From the NCBI GenBank assembly GCA_937899785.1, contig CALCCG010000183.1:1-64000 (forward strand): DNA of 64,000 nucleotides. The letters are read 5' to 3'. The DNA is from an uncultured Erythrobacter sp. GTDB lineage: Bacteria > Pseudomonadota > Alphaproteobacteria > Sphingomonadales > Sphingomonadaceae. The position numbers were made by a program, and so were the translations under genes. Position 1 is the stretch's first letter; every line of letters starts with the position of its first letter. Positions 28,535 through 37,191 of the stretch are shown here, in pieces. The notes under the pieces were generated by a model. That model was not told the origin of the DNA. It searched no databases and saw only the letters and a list, made by a program, of their open reading frames with translations.

Positions 28535-29223
28535 CCCGCATCCCCATTGATCGCAGCGAACAAGGCTTCGGCGATGGTCCAGTCTTCCTCGTTATCAATG
28601 TCCCAAGCGCGGGTGGGCGGGACTTCGACAAAACGTGTACGGCTCTCAAAGACCGGACGTTCCTCGAGCCAGGCATCGGCCTTGCCCCAATAGAACTGGC
28701 CCGCATCATGATAGACCGCTTGCAAGTCCTGTGTGCGTGTTTTCTGAAACTCGGGCTGGAGCAATTCGGGGGCGCCCTTCGGCCCCTTCAGAAAGCCGCG
28801 CTGGGGTGGGTGGCCATAGCGAAGGGCCGGGAAGACATAGTCGCAATCCGGCGCGAGAAGCTTGCGCGCTTCGATCAGGTCGCGCGGCTGCACAAAGGCG
28901 GCGGTAGCGTAGACGCAGCAGGCCGCGTCCGGTGCCCAGCCTGCTCCTTGCGCCCATTGGAGCGCGTGCACGATCACATCGTTTGTGCCGGTGTAATCAT
29001 CGGCGAGCTCAGCCGGGCGAAGGAACGGTGTCTCGGCCCCCGCCGCGCGCGCGGCACCGGCAATTTCCTCATCGTCGGTTGAGACGAGCACGTGGTCAAA
29101 CAGGTCCGAAGCTTTTGCCGCAGCAATCGGCCAAGCGATCATCGGGCGCCCGCAAAAGCTGCGGATGTTCTTGCGCGGAATGCGTTTGCTGCCGCCCCGT
29201 GCCGGGATGATGGCGATGTTCAT
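28531..29223 (-). CDS. pseF: Pseudaminic acid cytidylyltransferase
   Basis: MNIAIIPARGGSKRIPRKNIRSFCGRPMIAWPIAAAKASDLFDHVLVSTDDEEIA; AWDIDNEEDWTIAEALF. Confidence 0.92.
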   Translation of the reverse strand: MNIAIIPARGGSKRIPRKNIRSFCGRPMIAWPIAAAKASDLFDHVLVSTDDEEIAGAARAAGAETPFLRPAELADDYTGTNDVIVHALQWAQGAGWAPDAACCVYATAAFVQPRDLIEARKLLAPDCDYVFPALRYGHPPQRGFLKGPKGAPELLQPEFQKTRTQDLQAVYHDAGQFYWGKADAWLEERPVFESRTRFVEVPPTRAWDIDNEEDWTIAEALFAAINGDAG

Positions 29224-30389
29224 CGGCTGACCGCTTGGGCTAGGGCGGCGGCGACGTCGCCCTGTTGTTCATCGGTCAGGCTGGGAAACATCGGCAGGCT
29301 GATAGCCTGTGAATAATACGCCTCGGCTTCAGGGCAATGGCCCGGCGAAAAGCCCAGATCGCGATAATAGGGCTGAAGATAGACCGGGATGTAATGCAGG
29401 TTCACGCCGATCCCGCCGGCCCGCAGCTCTTCGAAAACGGCGCGGTGTGGTTTTGCAGCGCGTTCGGGATTGATCCGGACCACGTAAAGGTGCCAAGCCG
29501 AGGCCGCGTCTGGGTGTTGCCGGGGTGTTGTTACCGGCAGATCGGCGAAAGCTTCGTCATAAGCGCGCGCAATGGCGCGGCGGCGGTCAATGAACTCCGT
29601 TAGCCGGTCAAGCTGGCTGAGACCGAGCGCGGCGTTGATATCGGTCATGCGGTAATTGTAGCCGAGCGTGTGCTGCTCGTAATACCACTGGCCAGGGTCT
29701 TCCAGTTGCACAAACTCCGGATCGCGTGTCACGCCATGGCTTCGACCAGACGCCATGCGCCGCGCCAGTTCGCCGTCGTTTGTCATCGCCATGCCGCCTT
29801 CGCCGGTCGTGACGATTTTGACCGGGTGAAAGCTGAAGACTGCGATATCGCTGAACTCACACGCGCCCACGAAGCGGGACTTGTAGCTCGCGCCAATAGC
29901 GTGCGAGGCGTCTTCGATAATCCGGATGCCGTAGCGGCTGGCCGCCTGATGGATCGCGACCATATCGCAAGATTGCCCGGTCAAATGAACCGGGATGATG
30001 ACTTTGGGCAAAGTGCCGGACGCTGCGGCGACCTCCAGCTTTTCAGCCAGTTTGGCAGGGCACATATTGTAACTGCTCGGATCCACATCGACAAAGTCGA
30101 CCTCTGCCCCGCAGTAAAGCGCCGCATTTGAGCTAGCCACGAAGGTCAAAGGGCTGGTCCACACCCGATCACCCGGCCCGACATCAAGGGCCATGCAGGC
30201 GATGTGAAGCGCGCTGGTCGCGCTGTTGGCAGCCACCCCATGCATTGCGCCGCAATAAGAGGCGACCGCCTCCTCAAAGGCGGGAACGACCGGGCCCTGG
30301 GTCAGAAAATCGGATTTGAGGACATCGACGACCGCGGCGATATCCTGATCGCTGACCGATTGCCGTCCATAGGGTATGAATTGAGCCAT
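29220..30389 (-). CDS. pseC: UDP-4-amino-4,6-dideoxy-N-acetyl-beta-L-altrosamine transaminase
   Basis: MAQFIPYGRQSVSDQDIAAVVDVLKSDFLTQGPVVPAFE...FSFHPVKIVTTGEGGMAMTND (DegT/AHBA Lys motif). Confidence 0.92.
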   Translation of the reverse strand: MAQFIPYGRQSVSDQDIAAVVDVLKSDFLTQGPVVPAFEEAVASYCGAMHGVAANSATSALHIACMALDVGPGDRVWTSPLTFVASSNAALYCGAEVDFVDVDPSSYNMCPAKLAEKLEVAAASGTLPKVIIPVHLTGQSCDMVAIHQAASRYGIRIIEDASHAIGASYKSRFVGACEFSDIAVFSFHPVKIVTTGEGGMAMTNDGELARRMASGRSHGVTRDPEFVQLEDPGQWYYEQHTLGYNYRMTDINAALGLSQLDRLTEFIDRRRAIARAYDEAFADLPVTTPRQHPDAASAWHLYVVRINPERAAKPHRAVFEELRAGGIGVNLHYIPVYLQPYYRDLGFSPGHCPEAEAYYSQAISLPMFPSLTDEQQGDVAAALAQAVSR

Positions 30390-30399
30390 GGTGCCCCCA

Positions 30400-31410
30400 T
30401 CACACCGTGTGCGCAGGATCAACGTGCTTGCGAATAAGAGCGCGCAGCTCCTCAACACTTAGAAAGTCGGGATTGCTTCCGCTGTCATAGGCAAATCCAG
30501 GCTCAACCGGACTGCCGCCTCGCTTGGCCAAGTAGTCTTCCGTCAGATAGTCGCTCGCGCTTGGTAGGATAGCGTAATACGGTCCCAGATCGACTGTGTT
30601 GAGGCTGTCGCTTGAGGTGATCATCTCTTCGTGGATTTTTTCACCCGGGCGGATTCCCACCATTTTGAGCTCGCACTCTGGCGCCACCGCCTCAGCCACA
30701 TCAGTGATGCGGTAGCTGGGGATTTTGGGCACAAAGATCTCGCCGCCATGGGCGTTTTCGAGCGCCCAGAGCACCATATCAACGCCCTCTTCAAGCGAGA
30801 TGTTGAACCGCGTCATGGCTGGGTCGGTGATCGGAATGACCCCGCTCGCGCGCTGCGCTAAGAAGAAGGGGACGACCGAACCTCGACTTCCAATGACATT
30901 GCCGTACCGAACCACCGACAAACGCAAGTCGCGCGAACCACGAACATTGTTCGCGGCTGTAAAAATCTTGTCGGAACACAGTTTGGTGGCGCCGTAAAGG
31001 TTGATGGGTGCCGCGGCCTTGTCTGTGGACAGGGCCACCACGTTGCTGACGCCTGTATCAAAGCAGCTTTCGATCACATTCTGAGCGCCAAGAACGTTGG
31101 TCTTGATGCATTCGAACGGGTTGTACTCGGCCGCCGGCACTTGCTTCAGCGCGGCGGCGTGCACGACGATGTCGATCCCTTCTAGCGCGCGCCGAAGACG
31201 GTCCTGGTCGCGGATGTCGCCGATAAAGTAGCGCAGTTGAGGATAGTCTCGTGGCGAGAATTCCTGGCTCATCTCGTACTGCTTCAGCTCGTCGCGCGAA
31301 TAGATCACGAGACGCCGCACGCCGGGGTGCTTCTTAAGGACGGTGCGGACAAAGGCTCGTCCAAACGAACCTGTCCCTCCAGTCACCAGGATGCTCTTGT
31401 TATCCAGCAA
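30400..31410 (-). CDS. pseB: UDP-N-acetylglucosamine 4,6-dehydratase (inverting)
   Basis: LLDNKSILVTGGTGSFGRAFVRTVL...RDQDRLRRALEGIDIVVHAAALKQVPAAEYNPFECIKTNVLGAQNVIE; probable TTG start at 31410 gives the canonical MLDNKSI N-terminus. Confidence 0.92.
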   Translation of the reverse strand: MLDNKSILVTGGTGSFGRAFVRTVLKKHPGVRRLVIYSRDELKQYEMSQEFSPRDYPQLRYFIGDIRDQDRLRRALEGIDIVVHAAALKQVPAAEYNPFECIKTNVLGAQNVIESCFDTGVSNVVALSTDKAAAPINLYGATKLCSDKIFTAANNVRGSRDLRLSVVRYGNVIGSRGSVVPFFLAQRASGVIPITDPAMTRFNISLEEGVDMVLWALENAHGGEIFVPKIPSYRITDVAEAVAPECELKMVGIRPGEKIHEEMITSSDSLNTVDLGPYYAILPSASDYLTEDYLAKRGGSPVEPGFAYDSGSNPDFLSVEELRALIRKHVDPAHTV

Positions 31411-32758
31411 GGGGCTTGGCTCCTTTTCGGGTGTTCGTGTAGCGGGCAATCACCAGCCCTGAGCTGATAAGGAATGCCACACCGAATGAAACCGCCGTTG
31501 CGAGCAGGATCCCGGCTATCCCCAGTTCTGCGACCCACAGCGCGCTGAGGCCGTAGTTTAAAACGATCGTGAGCACGCTGAAGGCCGACATCATCTCGAT
31601 GCTCTTGTCGAAGTGCAGGAACTTCATGTTGTGCATGAAGTAACCCTGCATCACGATCGCCAGCATCGCATAGCGCAGCAGATCGATCGCGCTATGAAAG
31701 GCCTCCCCAAGCATGATCGGTGCGACCAAAAGGGCAAAGAAGTAGAACGCCGCCGCCGCCAACGCGGCAAGAACAAAGTACAGCGCGGAGACCGAAAGGA
31801 CTTCGTTCAGATCGCCGGGTGTCGCCGATTTAAGCTTCCGGAACAGCCAGGGCGTCCACGCCATGACAAAGCTGTAATTGACCATCCAGAAGGCCGAGGC
31901 AAACAGCCAGGCGACGCCGAGCATCGCGCTTGCTTCGACCCCAAGGGAATGCGCGGCCATCACTTTGTCGGTGGTCGCCACCACCATGACCACCGCGCCC
32001 GCCGGCCAATACATCACGCCAAAGGAGGCGATGTTGCGGTAAAAGGAGCGCTCGGGGATGCGAATCAGCGAGGACAACGTGAAGCCGAGCGAGCGCAGCG
32101 AGAAGAACGAGGCGATCGCCATGCCCAGCATGCGTCCAATGACCACACCGCGCCAATCCCAGCCGGCCATCAGGAAACCGACGATAAAGCCCATGCTCAA
32201 AACAGCCTGCGCGACCTGGGTTGCGAGGAACGCCTTGCGCCGATTGTGGAACTGTTGAAGCGCGAGGACGGTGTAGAACACTTCGTAAAGCAAAGCGGCG
32301 ACAACCACGCTTACCAGCCACGCTTCGGGGAACTTGGTGGCGTCAGAAAGCAATCCGCTGAACACCATCGTGACAGCCGACACAAACACGGCCAAGATCA
32401 GCATTACAAACAAGATCGTATGTGTGAACCGCTTGAGTTGGGCCTCGTCAAAATCGTAAAAGCGCATCCGGATTGCGTCTTGGGAGGTCAGACCAACAAT
32501 AGGGCGCATAAACGTGGCGTAGGTCACGAACAGGACCCAAATCCCATATCCGGTCGGGTCAAGCATGCGTGTGAGGATCGGTGCCAACAAAATTGGGACC
32601 AGAGCCTCGATGCCGTTGGCAAAGGCGTAGAACAGGGATTGGAGCGCCAAAAACTTCTTGGCGTTCAGTGTGAATGCTTTGCGTATCATCAACCGCTCTT
32701 GTGCGTTGGCCCCTGTCGCACTCGCCATCGCCAGTGCTTGAGAATTGTTAAACCGCAA
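31400..32758 (-). CDS. Polysaccharide/oligosaccharide flippase (Wzx/MATE-like)
   Basis: About 12-14 TM segments (YAFANGIEALVPILLAPILTRMLDPTGYGIWVLFVTYATF...); abuts pseB; start may be downstream (MASATG or MIRKAF). Confidence 0.85.
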   Translation of the reverse strand: MRFNNSQALAMASATGANAQERLMIRKAFTLNAKKFLALQSLFYAFANGIEALVPILLAPILTRMLDPTGYGIWVLFVTYATFMRPIVGLTSQDAIRMRFYDFDEAQLKRFTHTILFVMLILAVFVSAVTMVFSGLLSDATKFPEAWLVSVVVAALLYEVFYTVLALQQFHNRRKAFLATQVAQAVLSMGFIVGFLMAGWDWRGVVIGRMLGMAIASFFSLRSLGFTLSSLIRIPERSFYRNIASFGVMYWPAGAVVMVVATTDKVMAAHSLGVEASAMLGVAWLFASAFWMVNYSFVMAWTPWLFRKLKSATPGDLNEVLSVSALYFVLAALAAAAFYFFALLVAPIMLGEAFHSAIDLLRYAMLAIVMQGYFMHNMKFLHFDKSIEMMSAFSVLTIVLNYGLSALWVAELGIAGILLATAVSFGVAFLISSGLVIARYTNTRKGAKPLAG

Positions 32759-32957
32759 TAGTTAACGAATGCCTGCGACGATCTGCTTAACCTACCTTGT
32801 CCGCGGTCTCCGCAGCGGCCAGGCGGACACCCCCATCTGTGCTCATGTCTCGCAATCCCGCTCTAACCCGGCACGGAGTGTGCGGACGCCAATTTCGGAG
32901 TCACTGAGGTCCTCGTCGGTTGGAGCGTTTGCCGACGTGATTGAACCCGCTGAACGA

Positions 32958-34364
32958 CTAACCGACCGAGAGGTAGTTCAGAAAGCGCTGGGCGTCACGA
33001 TTGAAGATATTGGGTTGGCGCCGAGTTTCGAACTGCGAACCAACCTCAGCGTTGTTCCAGTGATAGATGTTGGTCAGCAGCCCGAAAAGGTAGCGAGCGT
33101 CAATCTCCAGAAGCGAGCGTGGTTCGGGCAAGTCGGACTGTGCGTTTGCGAAGGAGATCGACGGGTTGGATTTGTTGATGTTCAGGACGGCGAACTGGTC
33201 ATTGCCCACCGGGATGACGTAGAAATAGTCGATGTCGCATTCGGATCGCTCAAACGCTCGTTTCGAAGCGATGCCAAGCAGGCGGCGAATGGGCAATTGC
33301 CCAGCTTCCGCCAAGTCCATCAACCTCTCGTAGTCCATCGGCTTGTCGGCAAGCTCGGAAATACGTTTCGCGACCATTTCCTGATCATATCGCTGGGTTC
33401 GCACAGCGCTGGGATTGAGGGAGGTGGTATCAATCGATCCGCCGTTATCGGCCAGGATCACGGCGTTTGGATCAATCTCAAGGATTTCCACGGGGTCCGC
33501 TACACCGCGAAATGCGTTCATGGGCGCGAGCTTTCCACCCAGCAGATACTTGCCAGCAAAGGGCAGGTTCTTCTTTGCTCCCACTGCTTCCACCAATTTG
33601 ATGTAGCGCTCAAAAAACTGACGCTTCTTGCGTTCGGCGACTTCGGGCAAATCCGGGTCATCAAGATCGAAATAGGTCTGCGGAAATGGACCTGCACCGG
33701 TGTAGCCGCAACACAAGATGTCGACCTCGCCCGTGCGCTCGACAAAAGTCTCAATCATGGCATCGTCGAAAATCACATCGTTCGAATTGGCGACGCAATG
33801 TAGCCTTTCGCCCTGATATTTGACGATTAGAGCGCTATCAATGTCCGATGCACTACCGGTCTTATGCGGCAAAATCTCAAGCGACGTTGCATTGGTCTGC
33901 CAGGGTGTGGTGAGGACCGTCGCGTCTAAGCCATCGGCCCGCATTTTAAACAAAAGATGGTTCGGAGAGTGATCCGCAATAACCACCTCTTTCTGGCCAT
34001 AACGTTCAAAATAGGCCTTCAGAAACTCCGCATCGTAGTGATCGGGGTGGATATGCGAGACGTATATGAGATCCACATCGCCGACCGATGCAAGAGGATC
34101 TGTGACTTCGGGGAAGTGATACCAAGAACCGTCATAGACGCCCTCGGTAAACCAGGGGTCGCAGAGAATTTTAAGATCAGGGGTCTCGATGACTATGCAA
34201 GCCGAGTAGATGTATCTCACGGAAATGGACATGGTCTGACCTGTTCGTTGGCTCGATAGCGAAAAAGCAACCTCTAGGTGCATCGAAACAGGCCGGTTGG
34301 CAAACCTTTGAGGCTGCTTGTTCCGCAGATAATTGCGCAGCGTTGCGCGTGCTTGGCGAAACAT
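32958..34364 (-). CDS. MBL-fold metallohydrolase (UlaG/CMAH-like) with C-terminal extension
   Basis: IYVSHIHPDHYDAEFL (HxHxDH), LCDPWFTEGVYDGSWYHFPEV; C-terminus LTNIYHWNNAEVGSQFETRRQPNIFNRDAQRFLNYLSVG; start probably MSISVRYIYSA. Confidence 0.8.
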   Translation of the reverse strand: MFRQARATLRNYLRNKQPQRFANRPVSMHLEVAFSLSSQRTGQTMSISVRYIYSACIVIETPDLKILCDPWFTEGVYDGSWYHFPEVTDPLASVGDVDLIYVSHIHPDHYDAEFLKAYFERYGQKEVVIADHSPNHLLFKMRADGLDATVLTTPWQTNATSLEILPHKTGSASDIDSALIVKYQGERLHCVANSNDVIFDDAMIETFVERTGEVDILCCGYTGAGPFPQTYFDLDDPDLPEVAERKKRQFFERYIKLVEAVGAKKNLPFAGKYLLGGKLAPMNAFRGVADPVEILEIDPNAVILADNGGSIDTTSLNPSAVRTQRYDQEMVAKRISELADKPMDYERLMDLAEAGQLPIRRLLGIASKRAFERSECDIDYFYVIPVGNDQFAVLNINKSNPSISFANAQSDLPEPRSLLEIDARYLFGLLTNIYHWNNAEVGSQFETRRQPNIFNRDAQRFLNYLSVG

Positions 34365-34527
34365 CGCAAGACGATCTCATGGACGACCGTGTTCCATGAC
34401 GATCGCCACCGGACTTAAAGAGATTGTAAACGGGAAATCTTAAGGTTTGGCTGCGATAGCTCGCGGGCTCAGAGCTGCAATTTGGTGGTTCGATTAAGGC
34501 ATTGCCTTGTCCAGGGGTTAGGTCAGC

Positions 34528-36018
34528 GTGACGTTCAAACCGATAGAAAATCCATCCATTCAGCCGCCACGCCCAGTGGAGGCTGGACCCTTCGAGCTAG
34601 AAGCTCAAATCCCCCCGGCAGTTTCGTCGTTGGATCCCGGTGTCGCAGGCTACAGTCTGGCGATTGCGCTGCGAGTGGTGCAGCGGGTAGAATCGTCTTT
34701 GGGTCGCGGCGCGGTCTATCAGGAAATTCTGAGCAAAAACGCGATCTACCGCCTCGTTGATGCGCTGTATTCACGAGCCGACAGACGCTTCCTTCAGCCG
34801 CTCCTTCTGTTCATCTACATGCTGAAGAGCGTGGTTTCACTGGGGCCCTTCAACCAGAAGAACGCCGAAGCTGTGGCGATCTCAAATTTCCCCAACGAGC
34901 ATAAGACGATAGACCGTGTCGTTGCGCTCATCCCGGACGTTCCCGTGCTCCGGGTCACCGTCGGTCGCAAGCACATCTTTGGTCTCGGTCAGCTCGCTAC
35001 AATCCTCAAAATGCTTGGAGCCGCTCCACGCTTGTGGTCCTTTCTGCGCTTTTTGACGCGGACACACAGCTTCATGCCCTCAGCTCGCATTGCAAGCGCG
35101 CTCGCCTTTTACATTCGTTTCTCTCAGCTGCTGCGGGAGCGTTCCGCGCTCCAGGCCTGTGTCGTCGCCAGCAATTACAGCCCCGAGGCGATCGGCCTGG
35201 CGGCCGCGGCGCACCAGAACGGTCGACGAGTGGTCTACGCCAACCACGCACCGGTCCCTGCCAACATCGAGGTTGTGCCACCCGTGCTCGCCGATTGCGG
35301 GCTCTTCTACGGCGATAGAACGACAAGCGTCTATAAGGCGCGCGCTGCATGCACCGCTGAGGTCGCGCTGATCGGACAGCCGGGCGATTCCAAGCCGATG
35401 CAGTGGCGCGATGAGGTGAACACCGTTGGCATCTTCCTCACATCGGGGACGAAGGTTGAAGCGTTGCAAAGCTTGATCGCCACCATACGGCTTAGCCTGC
35501 CGATGGCGCGTGTTCTGATCCGCCAACACCCTGTGACGCTTCTGAAGACCGACTTCTCCGGCCTCAGCACCGACGATCCCAAAGTCGAGCTCACCATCGG
35601 CAACCCGCTCGATGAAGAGATTGCAGCGTGCGACATGGTCATTTGTGGCAATAGCGGTGTCGCCATGAATGTCCTGAGCGGCGGGCGACCGGTTGCCTAT
35701 CTTTCAAGCCTCGATGGCATTTTGTTCGATGCCAACGGGTTTGTGGCAAGCCGTTTGGCGTGTTCGATCCCGTGGTGGAGCGACGATGTCTACGATCGGC
35801 TCAAATCCTTCTATCAGATGGAGGGCTGGGTCGACGTGATGCGCTCTTATGATGCCTCTTATGAAGTGGATACAGACGCACTGCAACGCGAAGCCGCGCG
35901 CGTTCTTCTGAGCTATATCCGGCCGGATACAGGCACCCAGCGCGGCAAGAAAGACGCCGCGAACCGCGCCGCGGTGGCGCGCGCCGTTTTGACGGAAGCC
36001 GATCGGTCCGCCGCTTAG
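34528..36018 (+). CDS. Candidate GT-B-type glycosyltransferase (possible CMP-nonulosonate or Kdo transferase)
   Basis: VLIRQHPVTLL (HP motif) and MVICGNSGVAMNVLSGGRPVAYLS (Ser motif) in a GT-B-like C-terminal half; GTG start. Confidence 0.55.
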   Translation: MTFKPIENPSIQPPRPVEAGPFELEAQIPPAVSSLDPGVAGYSLAIALRVVQRVESSLGRGAVYQEILSKNAIYRLVDALYSRADRRFLQPLLLFIYMLKSVVSLGPFNQKNAEAVAISNFPNEHKTIDRVVALIPDVPVLRVTVGRKHIFGLGQLATILKMLGAAPRLWSFLRFLTRTHSFMPSARIASALAFYIRFSQLLRERSALQACVVASNYSPEAIGLAAAAHQNGRRVVYANHAPVPANIEVVPPVLADCGLFYGDRTTSVYKARAACTAEVALIGQPGDSKPMQWRDEVNTVGIFLTSGTKVEALQSLIATIRLSLPMARVLIRQHPVTLLKTDFSGLSTDDPKVELTIGNPLDEEIAACDMVICGNSGVAMNVLSGGRPVAYLSSLDGILFDANGFVASRLACSIPWWSDDVYDRLKSFYQMEGWVDVMRSYDASYEVDTDALQREAARVLLSYIRPDTGTQRGKKDAANRAAVARAVLTEADRSAA

Positions 36019-36149
36019 CGTCAGGCCTCTGGCCGAGCGTTGCGCCTGGCGCTCTCAAGCGGGTTTATCACCCCATCGCGATAGACGTTGAATTTTGCCA
36101 GCAAGGCTCCCACAGGGCCGAGGCAACAACGCCTTTTCGTGAAAAAGCC

Positions 36150-37097
36150 ATGACCACCACAAATCCTCTGCCTTCTCCATCTTCTGCTTCCCGCTCAGCG
36201 GGTTTTGCCTACGCGGTAGCGGGTTTTGCGGTATTGTCTTGCGGCGATGCGGTGGTGAAGAGCATGGCGGGTGACTGGCCTCCTTACGCTGTGGCGGCCT
36301 TGCGCTTTTCGATCGGCGCGCTGGGACTTTCGGCGTTGCTCTGGCGGGCGCAGGGGCCGACCGCCTTTGTTCCGGTTAATCCATGGTTGCAGATGGCAAG
36401 AGGTCTGTGCCTTGCGATGGCGTCTCTGTGCGTCTTCTCAGAGAGCTTCGTGATGCCGCTGGCCGAGGCGATGGCGAGAGGCTTTCTGGCGCCCATTCTG
36501 CTGCAGGTCTTCGCCGGTGTTCTGCTTGGCGAGCGCGTCGCACCCAAGGTTTATGCCGTTTCGCTCGTGGCTTTGGCGGGCGTGGCGATCATCTTGCGGC
36601 CCAGTCTTGCGGTGCTGGGTTGGGCCGCTTTGCTCCCGCTTGTGTCCGCGGTGTTCTTTGCTCTTCTGATGGTCGCCAACCGCGCCAGCGCCGGGCGAAG
36701 CAGCGCGCTCGCAGCGCAGGTCTTCGTGGCCGGAGCGTGCGCGCCGATCCTTATCCTGGCCAGCCTTTTCGCCAAGATCTCCGGCGTTCCCGAGCTCGCC
36801 TTCACCTGGCCAAGCTGGGACGTCGTTGCGCGCTGCGCCGTGGTTGCCGTGACAGCGAGCACGGCGCATTGGCTTGTGTATCTCGGCACCGCCAAGGCGG
36901 GCGCGGCGGAAGTGGCCCCGGCGATCTATGTGCAAATGGTCGTCGCGGTTACTTTGGGCTGGGTGTTCTTCGACGAAACGCCGGATGAGTGGACGTTGGT
37001 CGGAGCCGCTATGATCATCGCCGCTGGCCTGTATCTATGGCAAGACGGGCAGCGCTTGGTTCGCCAAGTGGAAAAATCCTTGCAAAATCGGCGCTAA
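36150..37097 (+). CDS. EamA/DMT-family transporter
   Basis: About 10 TM; VLLGERVAPKVYAVSLVALAGVAIILRP. Confidence 0.87.
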   Translation: MTTTNPLPSPSSASRSAGFAYAVAGFAVLSCGDAVVKSMAGDWPPYAVAALRFSIGALGLSALLWRAQGPTAFVPVNPWLQMARGLCLAMASLCVFSESFVMPLAEAMARGFLAPILLQVFAGVLLGERVAPKVYAVSLVALAGVAIILRPSLAVLGWAALLPLVSAVFFALLMVANRASAGRSSALAAQVFVAGACAPILILASLFAKISGVPELAFTWPSWDVVARCAVVAVTASTAHWLVYLGTAKAGAAEVAPAIYVQMVVAVTLGWVFFDETPDEWTLVGAAMIIAAGLYLWQDGQRLVRQVEKSLQNRR

Positions 37098-37191
37098 GGC
37101 ACGCAATGCGAGCGAGTTTTCAAGCCTGTGTTCATCGCTCGGTGCGTAAGCCGCCGCCGCAGCCAAAGACTAAGGGGGAACAAGATACACA

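Noticed and set aside
31613-32761. 382-aa plus-strand ORF
   Set aside because: Antisense to the flippase; charged His/Arg/Asp-rich shadow of TM codons
36019-36149. Possible terminator between the glycosyltransferase and the DMT transporter
   Set aside because: Short inverted GC segments only, no T-tract; not strong enough to call
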